DNA of 64,000 bases from Lachnospiraceae bacterium (GCA_021199235.1 JAJQIL010000030.1:35296-99295); one strand, 5' to 3'; positions 34,665 to 43,801 are shown, counted from the stretch's first letter. The notes: a model not told the origin generated them from the letters alone. Numbers and translations: made by a program.

Positions 34665-35825
34665 ATGTATATTTCACCGGACCATGAGCTGCTGCAGTAC
34701 AGCGGCAGGATCGATTTTGAGGAGCCAAAAGCTCCGGTGTTTGTATTTCCGTGCAGCAGTGTCGCCCTGCGTTTTAACGTACAGGGCGGCGCTGACCGTG
34801 CGGGAGCCGATTCAGGTACGGGCGCTGCCGTGCTTGTGACTGTGACAAATAAAAATGCATATTGCGATAATTATCTGGGCTATATTCTCGATGGAAAGCA
34901 GGGGAAGTTCCGGATTGATAACACGGAACAGCAGACCTATACGGTCGTAGAAAATCTGGCACCGGGTGAGCACAGCCTGCTGCTGTTCAAGCGTATGGAT
35001 TCCTGCCATACGTTTACTCTGCACGGAATAGAAATTCAGGGCGCGATGGAAACGTCCCCTCACGTGCGTTCGGCGGCAGATCGCGCCGACCATGCAAAAA
35101 ACGCTTCGCGTTTAGTCGGCGCTATAGAACTGCTGCCGTGCCCGCCGAAGCCGGAGCGTCGGATCGAGGTCTATGGCGACAGCGTTTCGGCAGGTGAGGT
35201 AGCTGAGGCGGTGGACTATGTTGGCAAGCCGGATCCTGAATGGCACAATGGAGAATTTTCCAACAGCTGGTATTCCTATTCGTGGATCACGGCGCGGAAG
35301 CTGAATGCGGAGATTCATGACATTGCGCAGGGCGGTGTGGCGCTCATTGACGGTATTGGCTGGTACAACGACACGGACTATGTCGGGATGGAGAGTGTGT
35401 ACGACAAGCTCCGCTACAGCCCGGCGCTGGGTGTGATGAAGCCCTGGGATTTTTCCCTCTGGACGCCGCAGGTCGTGGTCATCGCGGTCGGACAGAACGA
35501 CAGCCATCCCTATGATTTTATGAAGGAAGAGTATGAGGGTGCGCAGGCCGCGCACTGGCGGGAATGCTATGGCGCGTTTGTGCGCCGCATCAGAGAGCTC
35601 TACCCGGATGCTGAGGTCATACTCGCGACAACGATTCTGGAGCATGACAAAAGCTGGGATCTCGCGATCGATGCGGTATGCAAAGCCCTGAATGATCCGA
35701 AGGTGCATCATTTCTTATATAAGAGGAACGGCGCCGGGACGCCGGGGCACATCCGGGTTCCGGAAGCGGAAGAGATGGCGGAGGAACTGGCGGGCTATAT
35801 CAACTCATTGGAGATTCCGTGGTAA
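34665..35825 (+). CDS. SGNH acetyl esterase, CE2-like
   Basis: CE2 enzymes remove acetyl groups from plant glycans such as glucomannan and xylan. Residues 1-130 or so form a beta-sandwich. The SGNH hydrolase domain then has the nucleophile serine in VYGDSVSAGE, block III VAVGQNDS, and a late His in GHIRVPEAEEMAEEL. The family's usual DxxH spacing is not clear to me. There is no signal peptide, so it acts inside the cell on imported oligosaccharides. Its partner is the CE17-like gene. Confidence 0.78.
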   Translation: MYISPDHELLQYSGRIDFEEPKAPVFVFPCSSVALRFNVQGGADRAGADSGTGAAVLVTVTNKNAYCDNYLGYILDGKQGKFRIDNTEQQTYTVVENLAPGEHSLLLFKRMDSCHTFTLHGIEIQGAMETSPHVRSAADRADHAKNASRLVGAIELLPCPPKPERRIEVYGDSVSAGEVAEAVDYVGKPDPEWHNGEFSNSWYSYSWITARKLNAEIHDIAQGGVALIDGIGWYNDTDYVGMESVYDKLRYSPALGVMKPWDFSLWTPQVVVIAVGQNDSHPYDFMKEEYEGAQAAHWRECYGAFVRRIRELYPDAEVILATTILEHDKSWDLAIDAVCKALNDPKVHHFLYKRNGAGTPGHIRVPEAEEMAEELAGYINSLEIPW

Positions 35826-35836
35826 TATGTTTGATA

Positions 35837-35884
35837 ATTCTGGTGGCTGCCGGATCGGGAGTCTGGCTCAGCTGCCGCCAGAAT
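35837..35884 (+). repeat. hairpin between the two esterase genes
   Basis: ATTCTGGTGGC and GCCGCCAGAAT pair around a 26-nt loop. There is no T-run. It may act as an mRNA stabiliser or attenuator. Confidence 0.55.
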
Positions 35885-35919
35885 CCATGATAATTTCTGC
35901 ATTATGAGGGAGAAGAATT

Positions 35920-37125
35920 ATGTACGACATCAACAGAGAAGCAGGAATCGTAAATCGCGGAAATGAGGAGCGCCTTGAGGCAGTTATGCGGCGCGCGGCC
36001 GCAGGAGAGCGGCTGACGGTCGGCTTTATCGGGGGATCCATTACCAATGGTTCGCTTTCGAGTACGCCGCAGACCTGTTACGCGTATCTCGTGTACTCCT
36101 GGTGGAAGGAGACGTTTCCGAAAGCGGATTTCACGTATGTGAATGCCGGCATCGGAGCGACAGATTCGCAGTATGGTGCGGCGAGAGTAGAGGAACATCT
36201 GTTACAGTATAAGCCGGATGTCGTATTCATTGAGTTTTCGGTCAATGATGAGAGCACGGAGCATTTCCTTGAGACCTATGAGGGTCTGGTCAGACGGGTT
36301 CTTTTCAATGAATGCGCTCCGGCCGTAATCCTGATTCATAATGTCTGCTATGACAATGGTGCGAGCGCGCAGCTGCAGCACGCAAAGGTGGGACGGCATT
36401 ACGGTCTGCCGAGTGTCAGTATGCAGAGCTCGATTTATCCGGAACTGCTCGCCGGGCGCATTCCGAACCGTGAGATCACGCCGGACGACCTGCACCCGAA
36501 CGATGCCGGACACGAGCTGGTAGCTTCGGTGATCACGTACTATCTGGAAACGGTGCGGATGAAAACGCTCGCAGAGGCGGGAGAGCGAAACCCGATGGAA
36601 AGCCATATTGATCATGCGGGAAATGGTTCGAATTGTGTTGAACAGAGCCAGAATGACAGCAAAAGCATGGTTCCTGCAACAGATGTACAGCCTGCTCCTT
36701 TGACAGCGAACACGTATGAGCTCAGCGTACGTTACAGCAACAGAAATTATACTCCTGCAGAGGTGGAAGGCTTCACTGCTGATCTGTGTCCGCAGAGCGA
36801 TATTACAGACAATTTTAAAAACGGCTGGGAATCTTCTTTACAGGGCGCGCATATGACATTCGAACTGGAAGGCACCGGTGTGGCCGTGCAGTTCCGGCGC
36901 TCGGTGCAAAAGCCCGCTCCGATCGCGGAGATCATTGTGGATGGAGACCCTGCGACGCGGAGGCTGCTGGATGCAAACTTTGATGAGACCTGGGGGGATA
37001 AGCTGGAACTTCTGACAGTTACCGAGCACATGCCAAAAGGGATCCACCGGGTGGAAGTGCGGCTGGTGGAAGCGCAGGAGGCGGTGGTGCCGTTTTACCT
37101 GAATGCGATCATTATGGCGGATTAA
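35920..37125 (+). CDS. SGNH acetyl esterase with C-terminal sandwich, CE17-like
   Basis: The N-terminal 210 residues form an SGNH domain with GFIGGSITNG (Ser nucleophile), EFSVNDES and the catalytic pair in DDLHPNDAGH. About 45 linker residues lead to a beta-sandwich like CBM35 (ELSVRYSNRNY, GTGVAVQFRRS, KGIHRVEVRLVEA). This SGNH plus CBM35 layout is known for mannan acetyl esterases of family CE17 from gut Lachnospiraceae. With the CE2-like partner it would strip 2-O, 3-O and 6-O acetyl groups. The family call is from layout and recall. Confidence 0.78.
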   Translation: MYDINREAGIVNRGNEERLEAVMRRAAAGERLTVGFIGGSITNGSLSSTPQTCYAYLVYSWWKETFPKADFTYVNAGIGATDSQYGAARVEEHLLQYKPDVVFIEFSVNDESTEHFLETYEGLVRRVLFNECAPAVILIHNVCYDNGASAQLQHAKVGRHYGLPSVSMQSSIYPELLAGRIPNREITPDDLHPNDAGHELVASVITYYLETVRMKTLAEAGERNPMESHIDHAGNGSNCVEQSQNDSKSMVPATDVQPAPLTANTYELSVRYSNRNYTPAEVEGFTADLCPQSDITDNFKNGWESSLQGAHMTFELEGTGVAVQFRRSVQKPAPIAEIIVDGDPATRRLLDANFDETWGDKLELLTVTEHMPKGIHRVEVRLVEAQEAVVPFYLNAIIMAD

Positions 37126-37157
37126 GGAAAGCTGCCGATATATAACGGAAATGAAAG

Positions 37158-37194
37158 GCGGGCGTTCTTCCGGAAGGATGGAAGCGCCCGCTTT
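37158..37194 (+). terminator. terminator of the importer/esterase operon
   Basis: GCGGGCG and CGCCCGC pair, with a second inner pairing of TTCC and GGAA, followed by TTT. Confidence 0.65.
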
Positions 37195-37218
37195 GCCCGT
37201 TTTGCGAATCGTTTGCGC

Positions 37219-38058
37219 TTAGATACCGTATTCCTTTAGTAACTTTCGTTGGTAAGATTCATCTGCTATCGATTTTTTTAAATCATCAAATCGATTATTA
37301 TTCAGAAGATTTTTATTCAACTGATTCACTTTGTTCATCCCATTTTCTTCCTGCTTACGCATCTTATCAGCAAAAAGTTCTTCTAATGCTTCACATAACA
37401 TATCATCATCTCCTCTCGATAATTTATTGGCCCGAATAAGGGTATTCATATATGTCTGGTAATCTGCTTCATTTTCATGCTGCCTGTAAGCGGCAGCCAC
37501 TCGCTGAAGAGAATCCGTAGGCAGAGAGTTTGTCAAAGACTGCAGCCACAGATATTCTTCTCCGGTCAGCTGTGAAGTGACGACTAATTGTGTGGGTATC
37601 ATTTCTGTATTGATATAATACAGCCCTGGAAGCATTTTTTCAAGAGAATTTTGGGAACCTTTATGCGCCGGATGCAAATTTTTCCTTTTTAAATGATTCC
37701 ATAGCTTTTGCGGAAAAGAATGTGAAATCAGTGTCAGGGAAGTATCTTCAAGAATTTTATCTGAATGAAAATGCGTTGGAAAACTGTAAATGTATGAAAG
37801 TGATTTATAATAGTTCTGGATACCAAGTGAATCGCCGGGTCCCTTGTATTCGATGAGATTGTATTTTCGAAAAATCCGGCCGATGAGAGAAGCGATGCTA
37901 CGACTGTTATCTGCTTTGGTGATAAGCAGATCACCCCGTCTCTGGCCTGTGTTTAATACAATTTCAGACTGATAACTCAGTATATCCTGATAATCAGCCA
38001 GTTCGATTTTCATGGCCGATACGATTGCGGAATGCCAGTTGATACGGCAATCGGTCAA
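37219..38058 (-). CDS. Rpn/PD-(D/E)XK nuclease-family protein
   Basis: The segments IVLNTGQRRGDLLITK, IFRKYNLIEYKGPGDSLGIQNYYKSLSYIY and the tail LNNNRFDDLKKSIADESYQRKLLKEYGI match the Rpn-like nuclease family common in Lachnospiraceae, often annotated as putative transposase or recombination-promoting nuclease. The D..EYK pattern is the likely active site. I choose a TTG start at 38058 because AAAGGAGG lies 10 nt upstream and the conserved INWHSAI block is kept. The track start at 38223 adds an unsupported hydrophobic leader. It is a single gene with AT-rich composition. Confidence 0.72.
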   Translation of the reverse strand: MTDCRINWHSAIVSAMKIELADYQDILSYQSEIVLNTGQRRGDLLITKADNSRSIASLIGRIFRKYNLIEYKGPGDSLGIQNYYKSLSYIYSFPTHFHSDKILEDTSLTLISHSFPQKLWNHLKRKNLHPAHKGSQNSLEKMLPGLYYINTEMIPTQLVVTSQLTGEEYLWLQSLTNSLPTDSLQRVAAAYRQHENEADYQTYMNTLIRANKLSRGDDDMLCEALEELFADKMRKQEENGMNKVNQLNKNLLNNNRFDDLKKSIADESYQRKLLKEYGI

Positions 38059-38312
38059 ACAGTAAAATCCTCCTTTCGGTTTTTGAAATGTTTTAAGTGA
38101 CGCTATGTATTTCGGGTTTATCTTTGGTATCTGCCAGAAAACGCATGTAGTTACTGGAAATATCTGCGAACTGAGAATAAATGACACCAAGAATATAACA
38201 TAAACATATAATAAAGTCAACATAAACCAAATAAGAAAAACAAATAATATATTAATATTTCAGAAACGTAATTATAACTTCTCAAATATTCTTCAAAAAA
38301 AGACAAAAGTCC

Positions 38313-38341
38313 TTGCCATACGGACATAAAAGGTATAAAAT
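38313..38341 (+). promoter_or_regulatory. promoter of livJ
   Basis: TTGCCA and TAAAAT are separated by 17 nt, 76 nt before the ATG. The rest of the 358-bp gap after the Rpn-like gene is AT-rich with no other feature seen. Confidence 0.75.
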
Positions 38342-38416
38342 AGGGAACAGATTTGGTCTTTGCCGGAAAGGTGAAGCCAATGATAATTAAATTAAAGAAA
38401 GAGGAGGAAATGAACT

Positions 38417-39574
38417 ATGAAAAAATTAGCAGCAGCTCTGATCTGTGCGACGATGTGCCTGTCCTGCGTGGCGACGGCATCCGCGGAGACCGTGAAGATC
38501 GGTGTGTTCGAGCCGGCATCCGGAGATAATGGTGCAGGCGGCAAGCAGGAGACCCTTGGTATCCAGTATGCAAACGAAGAGACTCCGACCGTAGAGATCG
38601 ATGGTGTAGAGTATGATGTAGAGCTGGTGATCGTGGACAATGAGTCCTCGACAGAGAAGGCTCCGACGGCGGCTTCTGAGCTGGTAAGTCAGGGCGTATC
38701 CATAGTGCTTGGTTCTTATGGTTCCGGCGTATCGATCGCGGCTTCTGATATCTTCGCTGAGGCGGGCATCCCGGTGATCGGTGTTACCTGCACGAACCCG
38801 CAGGTGACGGAGGGCAATACGCATTACTTCCGTATCTGCTTCCTGGATCCGTTCCAGGGCACGGTTCTGGCGAACTTCGCATCTGAAAACTTTGAGGCGA
38901 CAAAGGCGTATGTGCTGACCAAGCTCGGCGACGACTACTCTGCAGGACTTGGTACATATTTCACACAGGCATTTGAGGATCTTGGCGGCGAGGTAATTTC
39001 TGATACGTTCCCGGATGGAACTGCGGACTTTACTTCTTACATTACAACGGCTATCAATGAGGGCGTAGACGTTATCTTTGCTCCGACCTCTACAGAGGCA
39101 GCGCAGCTCATCATCTCTACTGCTTCTTCACAGGGCGTAGAGGTTCCGCTTCTGGCTGGTGATACCTGGGATTCCAACGTAATCCTGAACGCTGCAGAAG
39201 GCACGAACTTAAACGTATATGTTTCTACATTCTATCAGGAAGGCGCAAATGAAGAATTTGATGCCAATATCAAAGAGTGGATCAACTCCGACAGCACGAA
39301 CCTGTCGAACAACGGCGGCGATGACACCGTAGCAGCTGTTACGGCTATGGGTTATGATGCATATTATGTAGCACTTGAGGCACTCCAGAATGCCGGCTCC
39401 ACAGATGCTGCTGCAGTGAATGAAGCACTCTGGGATACGACATACACGGGCGTGACCGGCGAGATTTCCTTCGAGTCCGAGAACGGTGATGCGAACCGCG
39501 ACACCGCTTATGTAAAAGTAGCGAACACCGAGACCGCTGCATGGGATTTCGTAGCGGAGCAGGGCGTGCAGTGA
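38417..39574 (+). CDS. livJ: branched-chain amino acid binding protein LivJ-like
   Basis: This type I periplasmic-binding fold is for Leu, Ile and Val or related ligands. The signal peptide ends in VATASA before ET. A CLSC stretch before it is not a good lipobox. Mature sequence has VKIGVFEPASGDNGAGGKQETLG, typical for LivJ. The start follows GAGGAGGAAATGAACT. It opens a full liv operon. Confidence 0.9.
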   Translation: MKKLAAALICATMCLSCVATASAETVKIGVFEPASGDNGAGGKQETLGIQYANEETPTVEIDGVEYDVELVIVDNESSTEKAPTAASELVSQGVSIVLGSYGSGVSIAASDIFAEAGIPVIGVTCTNPQVTEGNTHYFRICFLDPFQGTVLANFASENFEATKAYVLTKLGDDYSAGLGTYFTQAFEDLGGEVISDTFPDGTADFTSYITTAINEGVDVIFAPTSTEAAQLIISTASSQGVEVPLLAGDTWDSNVILNAAEGTNLNVYVSTFYQEGANEEFDANIKEWINSDSTNLSNNGGDDTVAAVTAMGYDAYYVALEALQNAGSTDAAAVNEALWDTTYTGVTGEISFESENGDANRDTAYVKVANTETAAWDFVAEQGVQ

Positions 39575-39615
39575 CAATTCACTATATATAAAGTTTGAAC
39601 TTATAAACATCGCAG

Positions 39616-39640
39616 GGAGGCTGCACAGGCTGCAGCCTCC
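39616..39640 (+). terminator. hairpin between livJ and livH
   Basis: GGAGGCTGCA and TGCAGCCTCC form a perfect 10-bp stem with a 5-nt loop and TTT. Partial termination would favour the binding protein. Confidence 0.7.
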
Positions 39641-39819
39641 TTTGCGTAAATGGGACAGATGCACGGTTCGGTCGTGTATGTTTTGTACTTTTTATAGGGA
39701 CTGTAAGTTACAGTTTTGACAAACAGTACGAGACCCCGGACATCTAAATGCAAAAATCAACGTGACTGCGGTGGATGTCTGAGGTGAAGTACGTGACATA
39801 ACCATGGAGGAAGAATCAC

Positions 39820-40704
39820 ATGGATTTTATCAACAGAAACCTGCCTTACCTGCTGGCCGGTATCTCGGTCGGCGGACAGTATGCCCTGATTGCCATTGGT
39901 TACACGATGGTGTACGGCATCTTAAGGCTGATCAATTTTGCCCACGGCGATATCTTTATGGTGGCTGCGCTGGTATTTGTGTACGCGTCGGCGTCTTTTC
40001 CGCTGTATGTATCGATCCCGCTGACGATCATTATGACGGTGATCCTGGGTTTCGCAGTGGAACGTGTGGCGTATAAGCCGCTGCGGAGTGCGCCGCGTAT
40101 GTCGGTTATGATCTCCGCAATCGGCGTTTCCTACCTGCTGCAGAATCTGGCGCTTTATGTGACCGGCGGTCTGGCACAGATTGTACCGTCGATCCCGGTG
40201 ATCTCAGATTCGATCAAAATCGGCAGTGCGACGACCAGGGTCGTGACAGTTGTGACGCCGATCCTGACGATTGTTCTGGTGATCGTGCTGATGCAGCTGA
40301 TCAACCACACCAAGATCGGTATGGCGATGCGTGCGGTGTCAGATGACTTTGAGACAAGCCGTCTGATGGGAATCAAGATCAATTCCGTCATCAGCACGAC
40401 CTTTATGATCGGGTCGTTTCTTGCTGCAGTCGGAGCGCTTCTGTATTTCACAAACTATCCGTCCGTGGTGCCGACATCCGGCGCGATGCCGGGCCTGAAG
40501 GCGTTTGTGGCGGCCGTGTTCGGCGGCATCGGATCAATTCCGGGCGCGGTGATCGGCGCGTTTATCATCGGTATCTGCGAAAACATTATCAAAGGACTCG
40601 GCTGGACGACGTTTTCCGATGCGTTTACGTTTGCCCTGCTGATCGTTGTCCTTCTTGTAAAACCGACCGGTCTGTTTGGCGAAAAAGCCACAGATAAGGT
40701 CTGA
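39820..40704 (+). CDS. livH: branched-chain amino acid permease LivH
   Basis: Eight or so TM helices with LivH blocks are visible: GGQYALIAIGYTMVYGILRLINFAHGDIFM near the N-terminus and GMPGLKAFVAAVFGGIGSIPGAVIGAFIIG later. The start follows GGAGGAAGAATCAC. The 294-residue length is normal. It pairs with LivM. Confidence 0.95.
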   Translation: MDFINRNLPYLLAGISVGGQYALIAIGYTMVYGILRLINFAHGDIFMVAALVFVYASASFPLYVSIPLTIIMTVILGFAVERVAYKPLRSAPRMSVMISAIGVSYLLQNLALYVTGGLAQIVPSIPVISDSIKIGSATTRVVTVVTPILTIVLVIVLMQLINHTKIGMAMRAVSDDFETSRLMGIKINSVISTTFMIGSFLAAVGALLYFTNYPSVVPTSGAMPGLKAFVAAVFGGIGSIPGAVIGAFIIGICENIIKGLGWTTFSDAFTFALLIVVLLVKPTGLFGEKATDKV

Positions 40705-40719
40705 GAGGAGGACGATAAC

Positions 40720-41799
40720 ATGAGTAAGAAAACAAATACGATCATTTCCGCTGTGCTCCTCGTGGCACTGTGCGGGTTTGTACTGATCCTGGAGCAGATT
40801 CTTCCGTCGACACACATTGCGCTGACGGTCCTGAAAAAGAGCTGTATTTACGCGCTGCTGGCGGTTTCCATGAACCTGCTGAACGGCTTTACCGGCCTGT
40901 TTTCCTTAGGACAGGCGGGATTTATGCTGATCGGCGCGTATACATACGGTGTCCTGACGATTCCGGTGGCGGAGCGGGCCTCTGTCTACCAGTATTATGA
41001 CGGCGGCCTGATCCAGTTTGCGGTGCCGGTGTTTGTGGGCCTGATCGCCGCAGGTGCGGTTGCTGCAATCTTCGCATGGCTGATCGGACTTCCGGTGCTG
41101 CGTCTGAAAAGTGATTATCTGGCGATCGCGACTCTTGGTTTTGCCGAGATCATCCGTGCAATCTTCCAGTGGGACAAGCTGGGCGTGATCACGAACGGTT
41201 CAAACCTGCTGCGAAAATTCCCGACCTTCAAATCGACATTGTTCCCACTGATCGTCTGCGGTATCTGTATCGCGGTGATCGTGCTGGTGATCAATTCCTC
41301 CTACGGCCGTGCGTTCCGTGCCATCCGCGATGATGAGATCGCGGCGGAGGCTATGGGCATCAACCTCGCGAAGCACAAGAGAATGTCGTTCTGCATCTCT
41401 TCGTTCTTCGCCGGAGTAGGCGGTGGCCTGCTGGCGATGTACCAGACGTCCATTCAGGCGTCGACGTTCAAGTCGTCCATGACCTATGAGATCCTGCTGA
41501 TCGTCGTCATCGGCGGCCTCGGCTCTGTGACCGGCAGCTGCCTGGCTTCGTTCCTCTATATCGCATGTTCCGAATGGTGGCTGCGTTTTCTGGATACGGA
41601 GACTTATATCGGAAGCTTCAAGGTGCCGCTTCTGCGAAGCGGATTCCGCAAGGTGGTTTTTGCGGTCATCGTCATGGTAGTCGTGCTGTTTTACCGCAAG
41701 GGTATCATGGGCGATAAGGAATTCTCGCCTGCCCGTGTGCATGACTGGTGGCAGAAGAAAAAGGCGAAAAAGAACGCCGGGAAGGAGGCCGCACAATGA
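40720..41799 (+). CDS. livM: branched-chain amino acid permease LivM
   Basis: The 359-residue membrane protein shows LivM blocks (MNLLNGFTGLFSLGQAGFMLIGAY, LKSDYLAIATLGFAEIIR, FRAIRDDEIAAEAMGIN, GGLGSVTGSCLASF). It starts 15 nt after livH and overlaps the livG start by 4 nt. The C-terminus is lysine-rich. Confidence 0.95.
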   Translation: MSKKTNTIISAVLLVALCGFVLILEQILPSTHIALTVLKKSCIYALLAVSMNLLNGFTGLFSLGQAGFMLIGAYTYGVLTIPVAERASVYQYYDGGLIQFAVPVFVGLIAAGAVAAIFAWLIGLPVLRLKSDYLAIATLGFAEIIRAIFQWDKLGVITNGSNLLRKFPTFKSTLFPLIVCGICIAVIVLVINSSYGRAFRAIRDDEIAAEAMGINLAKHKRMSFCISSFFAGVGGGLLAMYQTSIQASTFKSSMTYEILLIVVIGGLGSVTGSCLASFLYIACSEWWLRFLDTETYIGSFKVPLLRSGFRKVVFAVIVMVVVLFYRKGIMGDKEFSPARVHDWWQKKKAKKNAGKEAAQ

Positions 41800-42638
41800 G
41801 TACGAACATCCTTCGGGCGGAAGACATTACCATGCAGTTTGGCGGCGTGGTGGCGGTCGATAACCTTTCTTTGGAGGTGAACGAGCACGAGATCGTCGCT
41901 TTGATCGGGCCGAACGGTGCCGGAAAGACGACCGCGTTCAACTGCATTACCGGCGTATATGAGCCGACCAACGGCCGTGTGGAATTCTGCGGAAAAGAGA
42001 TCGTGGAGAGCTATCCGCACGGCAAAATGAAAAAGACCTACAAAGGAGAGAACGCCGGAAAGTATTCAAAGCGGCTGGTGCAGACCCCGGATAAGATTAC
42101 CCATGCCGGGATCGCCCGCACGTTCCAGAATATCCGCCTGTTCAGCTCCATGACTGTATTTGAGAACGTGCTGATCGCGAAGCATATGCGCGCAAAGCAG
42201 AACCTGTTCACTGCGACTTTCCGTTTGAATCACGCGGAGGAGCAGCGGATGAGAAAGGAAGCGCTGGAGCTTCTGGAGATGCAGAATCTGGCGCATTTAA
42301 AGGATGAGATCGCCGGATCGCTGCCTTACGGTATCCAGCGCCGTCTGGAGATCGCTCGAGCGCTGGCGACCGAGCCGAAGCTCCTGCTGCTTGATGAGCC
42401 TGCGGCGGGCATGAACCCGCAGGAGACGCAGGAACTGGCGGACTTTATCAGCCAGATCCGCGACCAGTATGATATGACGATCTTTATGATCGAGCACCAT
42501 ATGGATCTTGTCATGCAGATTTCCGACCGCGTGTATGTGCTGGATTTCGGAAAACTGATCATGGAAGGAACGCCGGAAGTGGTACAGAACGATCCGCGCG
42601 TCATCGAGGCATATCTGGGGGTGAGTGAGGATGCTTAA
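41796..42638 (+). CDS. livG: branched-chain amino acid ATPase LivG
   Basis: The start is the ATG at 41796 overlapping the livM stop; the track start at 41748 is inside livM. Walker A is GPNGAGKTT, Walker B LLLLDEPAAGMNP. The signature is the LivG-type variant LPYGIQRRLEIARAL. An insert after EIVESYPHGKMKK is a little longer than in typical LivG. Confidence 0.95.
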   Translation: MSTNILRAEDITMQFGGVVAVDNLSLEVNEHEIVALIGPNGAGKTTAFNCITGVYEPTNGRVEFCGKEIVESYPHGKMKKTYKGENAGKYSKRLVQTPDKITHAGIARTFQNIRLFSSMTVFENVLIAKHMRAKQNLFTATFRLNHAEEQRMRKEALELLEMQNLAHLKDEIAGSLPYGIQRRLEIARALATEPKLLLLDEPAAGMNPQETQELADFISQIRDQYDMTIFMIEHHMDLVMQISDRVYVLDFGKLIMEGTPEVVQNDPRVIEAYLGVSEDA

Positions 42639-43329
42639 AGTAGAGAATCTGAAAGTGAATTACGGCGGGATCGAAGCCGTGAAGGGAATCAGCTTTGAGG
42701 TACCCGAAAACAGCATCGTCACGCTGATTGGAGCAAATGGTGCGGGCAAATCTACGACCCTGCGCTCCATCGTCTCGCTGGAAAAGCCTGCATCCGGTTC
42801 GATCACCTTCAACGGGGAGGACATTACCGGACAGGATACGGACGTCATTGTATCCAAGGGTATCACGCTGGTGCCGGAGGGCCGCAGGATTTTCCCGAGC
42901 CTTACCGTGCTGGAGAATCTGAAAGTTGGCGCTTATATGCGCAAGGACAGCCTGAATGACGATCTGGAATGGGTCTACAGCCTGTTCCCCCGTCTGAAGG
43001 AACGCAGCTGGCAGGCTGGCGGCACGCTTTCCGGCGGCGAGCAGCAGATGCTGGCCGTGGCGCGTGCTCTGATGAGCCGGCCGAAGCTGCTGATGATGGA
43101 CGAGCCTTCCCTCGGACTGGCGCCTCTGATCGTGCAGGAGATTTTCAACATCATCCGCGAGATTCACAAGGACGGCGTGACCATCCTGCTGATCGAGCAG
43201 AACGCGAATATGGCGCTTCGCACTGCAGACGTCGGTTACGTTCTGGAGACCGGCCGCATCACCATGACCGGCAGCGGAGCCGAGCTGCTGGCAGATGAGA
43301 AGGTGCGCGCAGCGTATCTTGGGAAGTGA
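42631..43329 (+). CDS. livF: branched-chain amino acid ATPase LivF
   Basis: The ATG at 42631 overlaps the livG end by 8 nt. Walker A GANGAGKST, signature LSGGEQQMLAVARAL and Walker B LLMMDEPSLGLAP are intact. The length of 232 residues is normal for LivF. Confidence 0.95.
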   Translation: MLKVENLKVNYGGIEAVKGISFEVPENSIVTLIGANGAGKSTTLRSIVSLEKPASGSITFNGEDITGQDTDVIVSKGITLVPEGRRIFPSLTVLENLKVGAYMRKDSLNDDLEWVYSLFPRLKERSWQAGGTLSGGEQQMLAVARALMSRPKLLMMDEPSLGLAPLIVQEIFNIIREIHKDGVTILLIEQNANMALRTADVGYVLETGRITMTGSGAELLADEKVRAAYLGK

Positions 43330-43415
43330 TGATACCAGGATTCCGGGAGACGCTTGTTTAGCGCGGACCGAAGCGGTAGCGTAGACCGAAGCACGGAGAA
43401 ATCCGCAGGTATCAT
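43329..43415 (+). repeat. large inverted repeat after livF
   Basis: TGATACC-A-GGATT pairs with AATCC-GCA-GGTATCA around about 60 nt that contain two GACCGAAGC copies. It ends the liv operon, although there is no T-run. Confidence 0.6.
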
Positions 43416-43426
43416 TAAATGAAATA

Positions 43427-43533
43427 TCAGAGTTCCTCCAGCACCGCCTGGATTTTACGGAATTCTTCACCAGTGCCCCCGACGATCGCCTGAGAGTCCT
43501 CTCCGGCGACGGGGGCTTTTTCTTTGCGGTATT
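43427..43533 (-). pseudogene. duplicated 3' end of the AraC gene (outer copy of repeat A)
   Basis: Read on the minus strand, this encodes 34 residues from YRKEKAPVAGEDSQ to QAVLEEL plus a stop. They are identical to the C-terminus of the AraC protein at 46041-46997. Six codons differ between the copies, all synonymously, and the stop is TGA instead of TAG. The homology begins abruptly at the TAC codon (43531). It is the left member of a direct repeat around the HTH/ImmA/PIN cassette. Confidence 0.93.
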
Positions 43534-43552
43534 TTCTGTAAATATACTTCGT

Positions 43553-43582
43553 GGTATTTAAGGATATTAATTATATCAAATA
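43553..43582. promoter_or_regulatory. candidate operator of the HTH/ImmA/PIN cassette
   Basis: GTATTT-AAGGATAT and ATATC-AAATAC form an imperfect inverted repeat in an AT-rich stretch. Further GGTATTT and AAATACTT copies follow to 43634. Repeated sites suit autoregulation by the HTH protein. Confidence 0.45.
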
Positions 43583-43666
43583 CAAAGATAATAAAATTAA
43601 GATAAGAAATACTTGAAGTTTTTTGGTATTTATAGTACCATATTTGCATCAGAAGTTTGAATATTT

Positions 43667-43801
43667 GTAACTATTCAGGACAGTACCTCGCACTTGCTGC
43701 GAGGTACGTATGAAAGTATACAGCATGTGGGGAAAAGCCCCATCGCGAAGCGATTTTAAATGGGCTTTTCACTCGTAACTGTGAAGGTACTGAACAGTTA
43801 C
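43667..43801. repeat. 135-bp palindromic element with terminal inverted repeats
   Basis: The element starts GTAACTATTCAG and ends CTGAACAGTTAC, an 11 of 12 inverted match. Inside are GTACCTCGCA/TGCGAGGTAC (perfect 10 bp), GTATGAAAGTATAC, and GGGAAAAGCCC/GGGCTTTTC enclosing ATCGC-GAA-GCGAT. Its right end is the 27-nt palindromic repeat. It looks like a small non-coding mobile or REP-like element. It lies just before the HTH gene. Confidence 0.6.
43775..43801 (+). repeat. 27-nt palindromic repeat, copy b (reference)
   Basis: Perfect 8-bp arms GTAACTGT and ACAGTTAC around GAAGGTACTGA. Confidence 0.85.

Noticed and set aside
43467-43649. 60-residue minus-strand ORF over the outer araC repeat
   Set aside because: It reads the repeat in the wrong frame. 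The araC frame keeps 34 residues identical to the intact protein.
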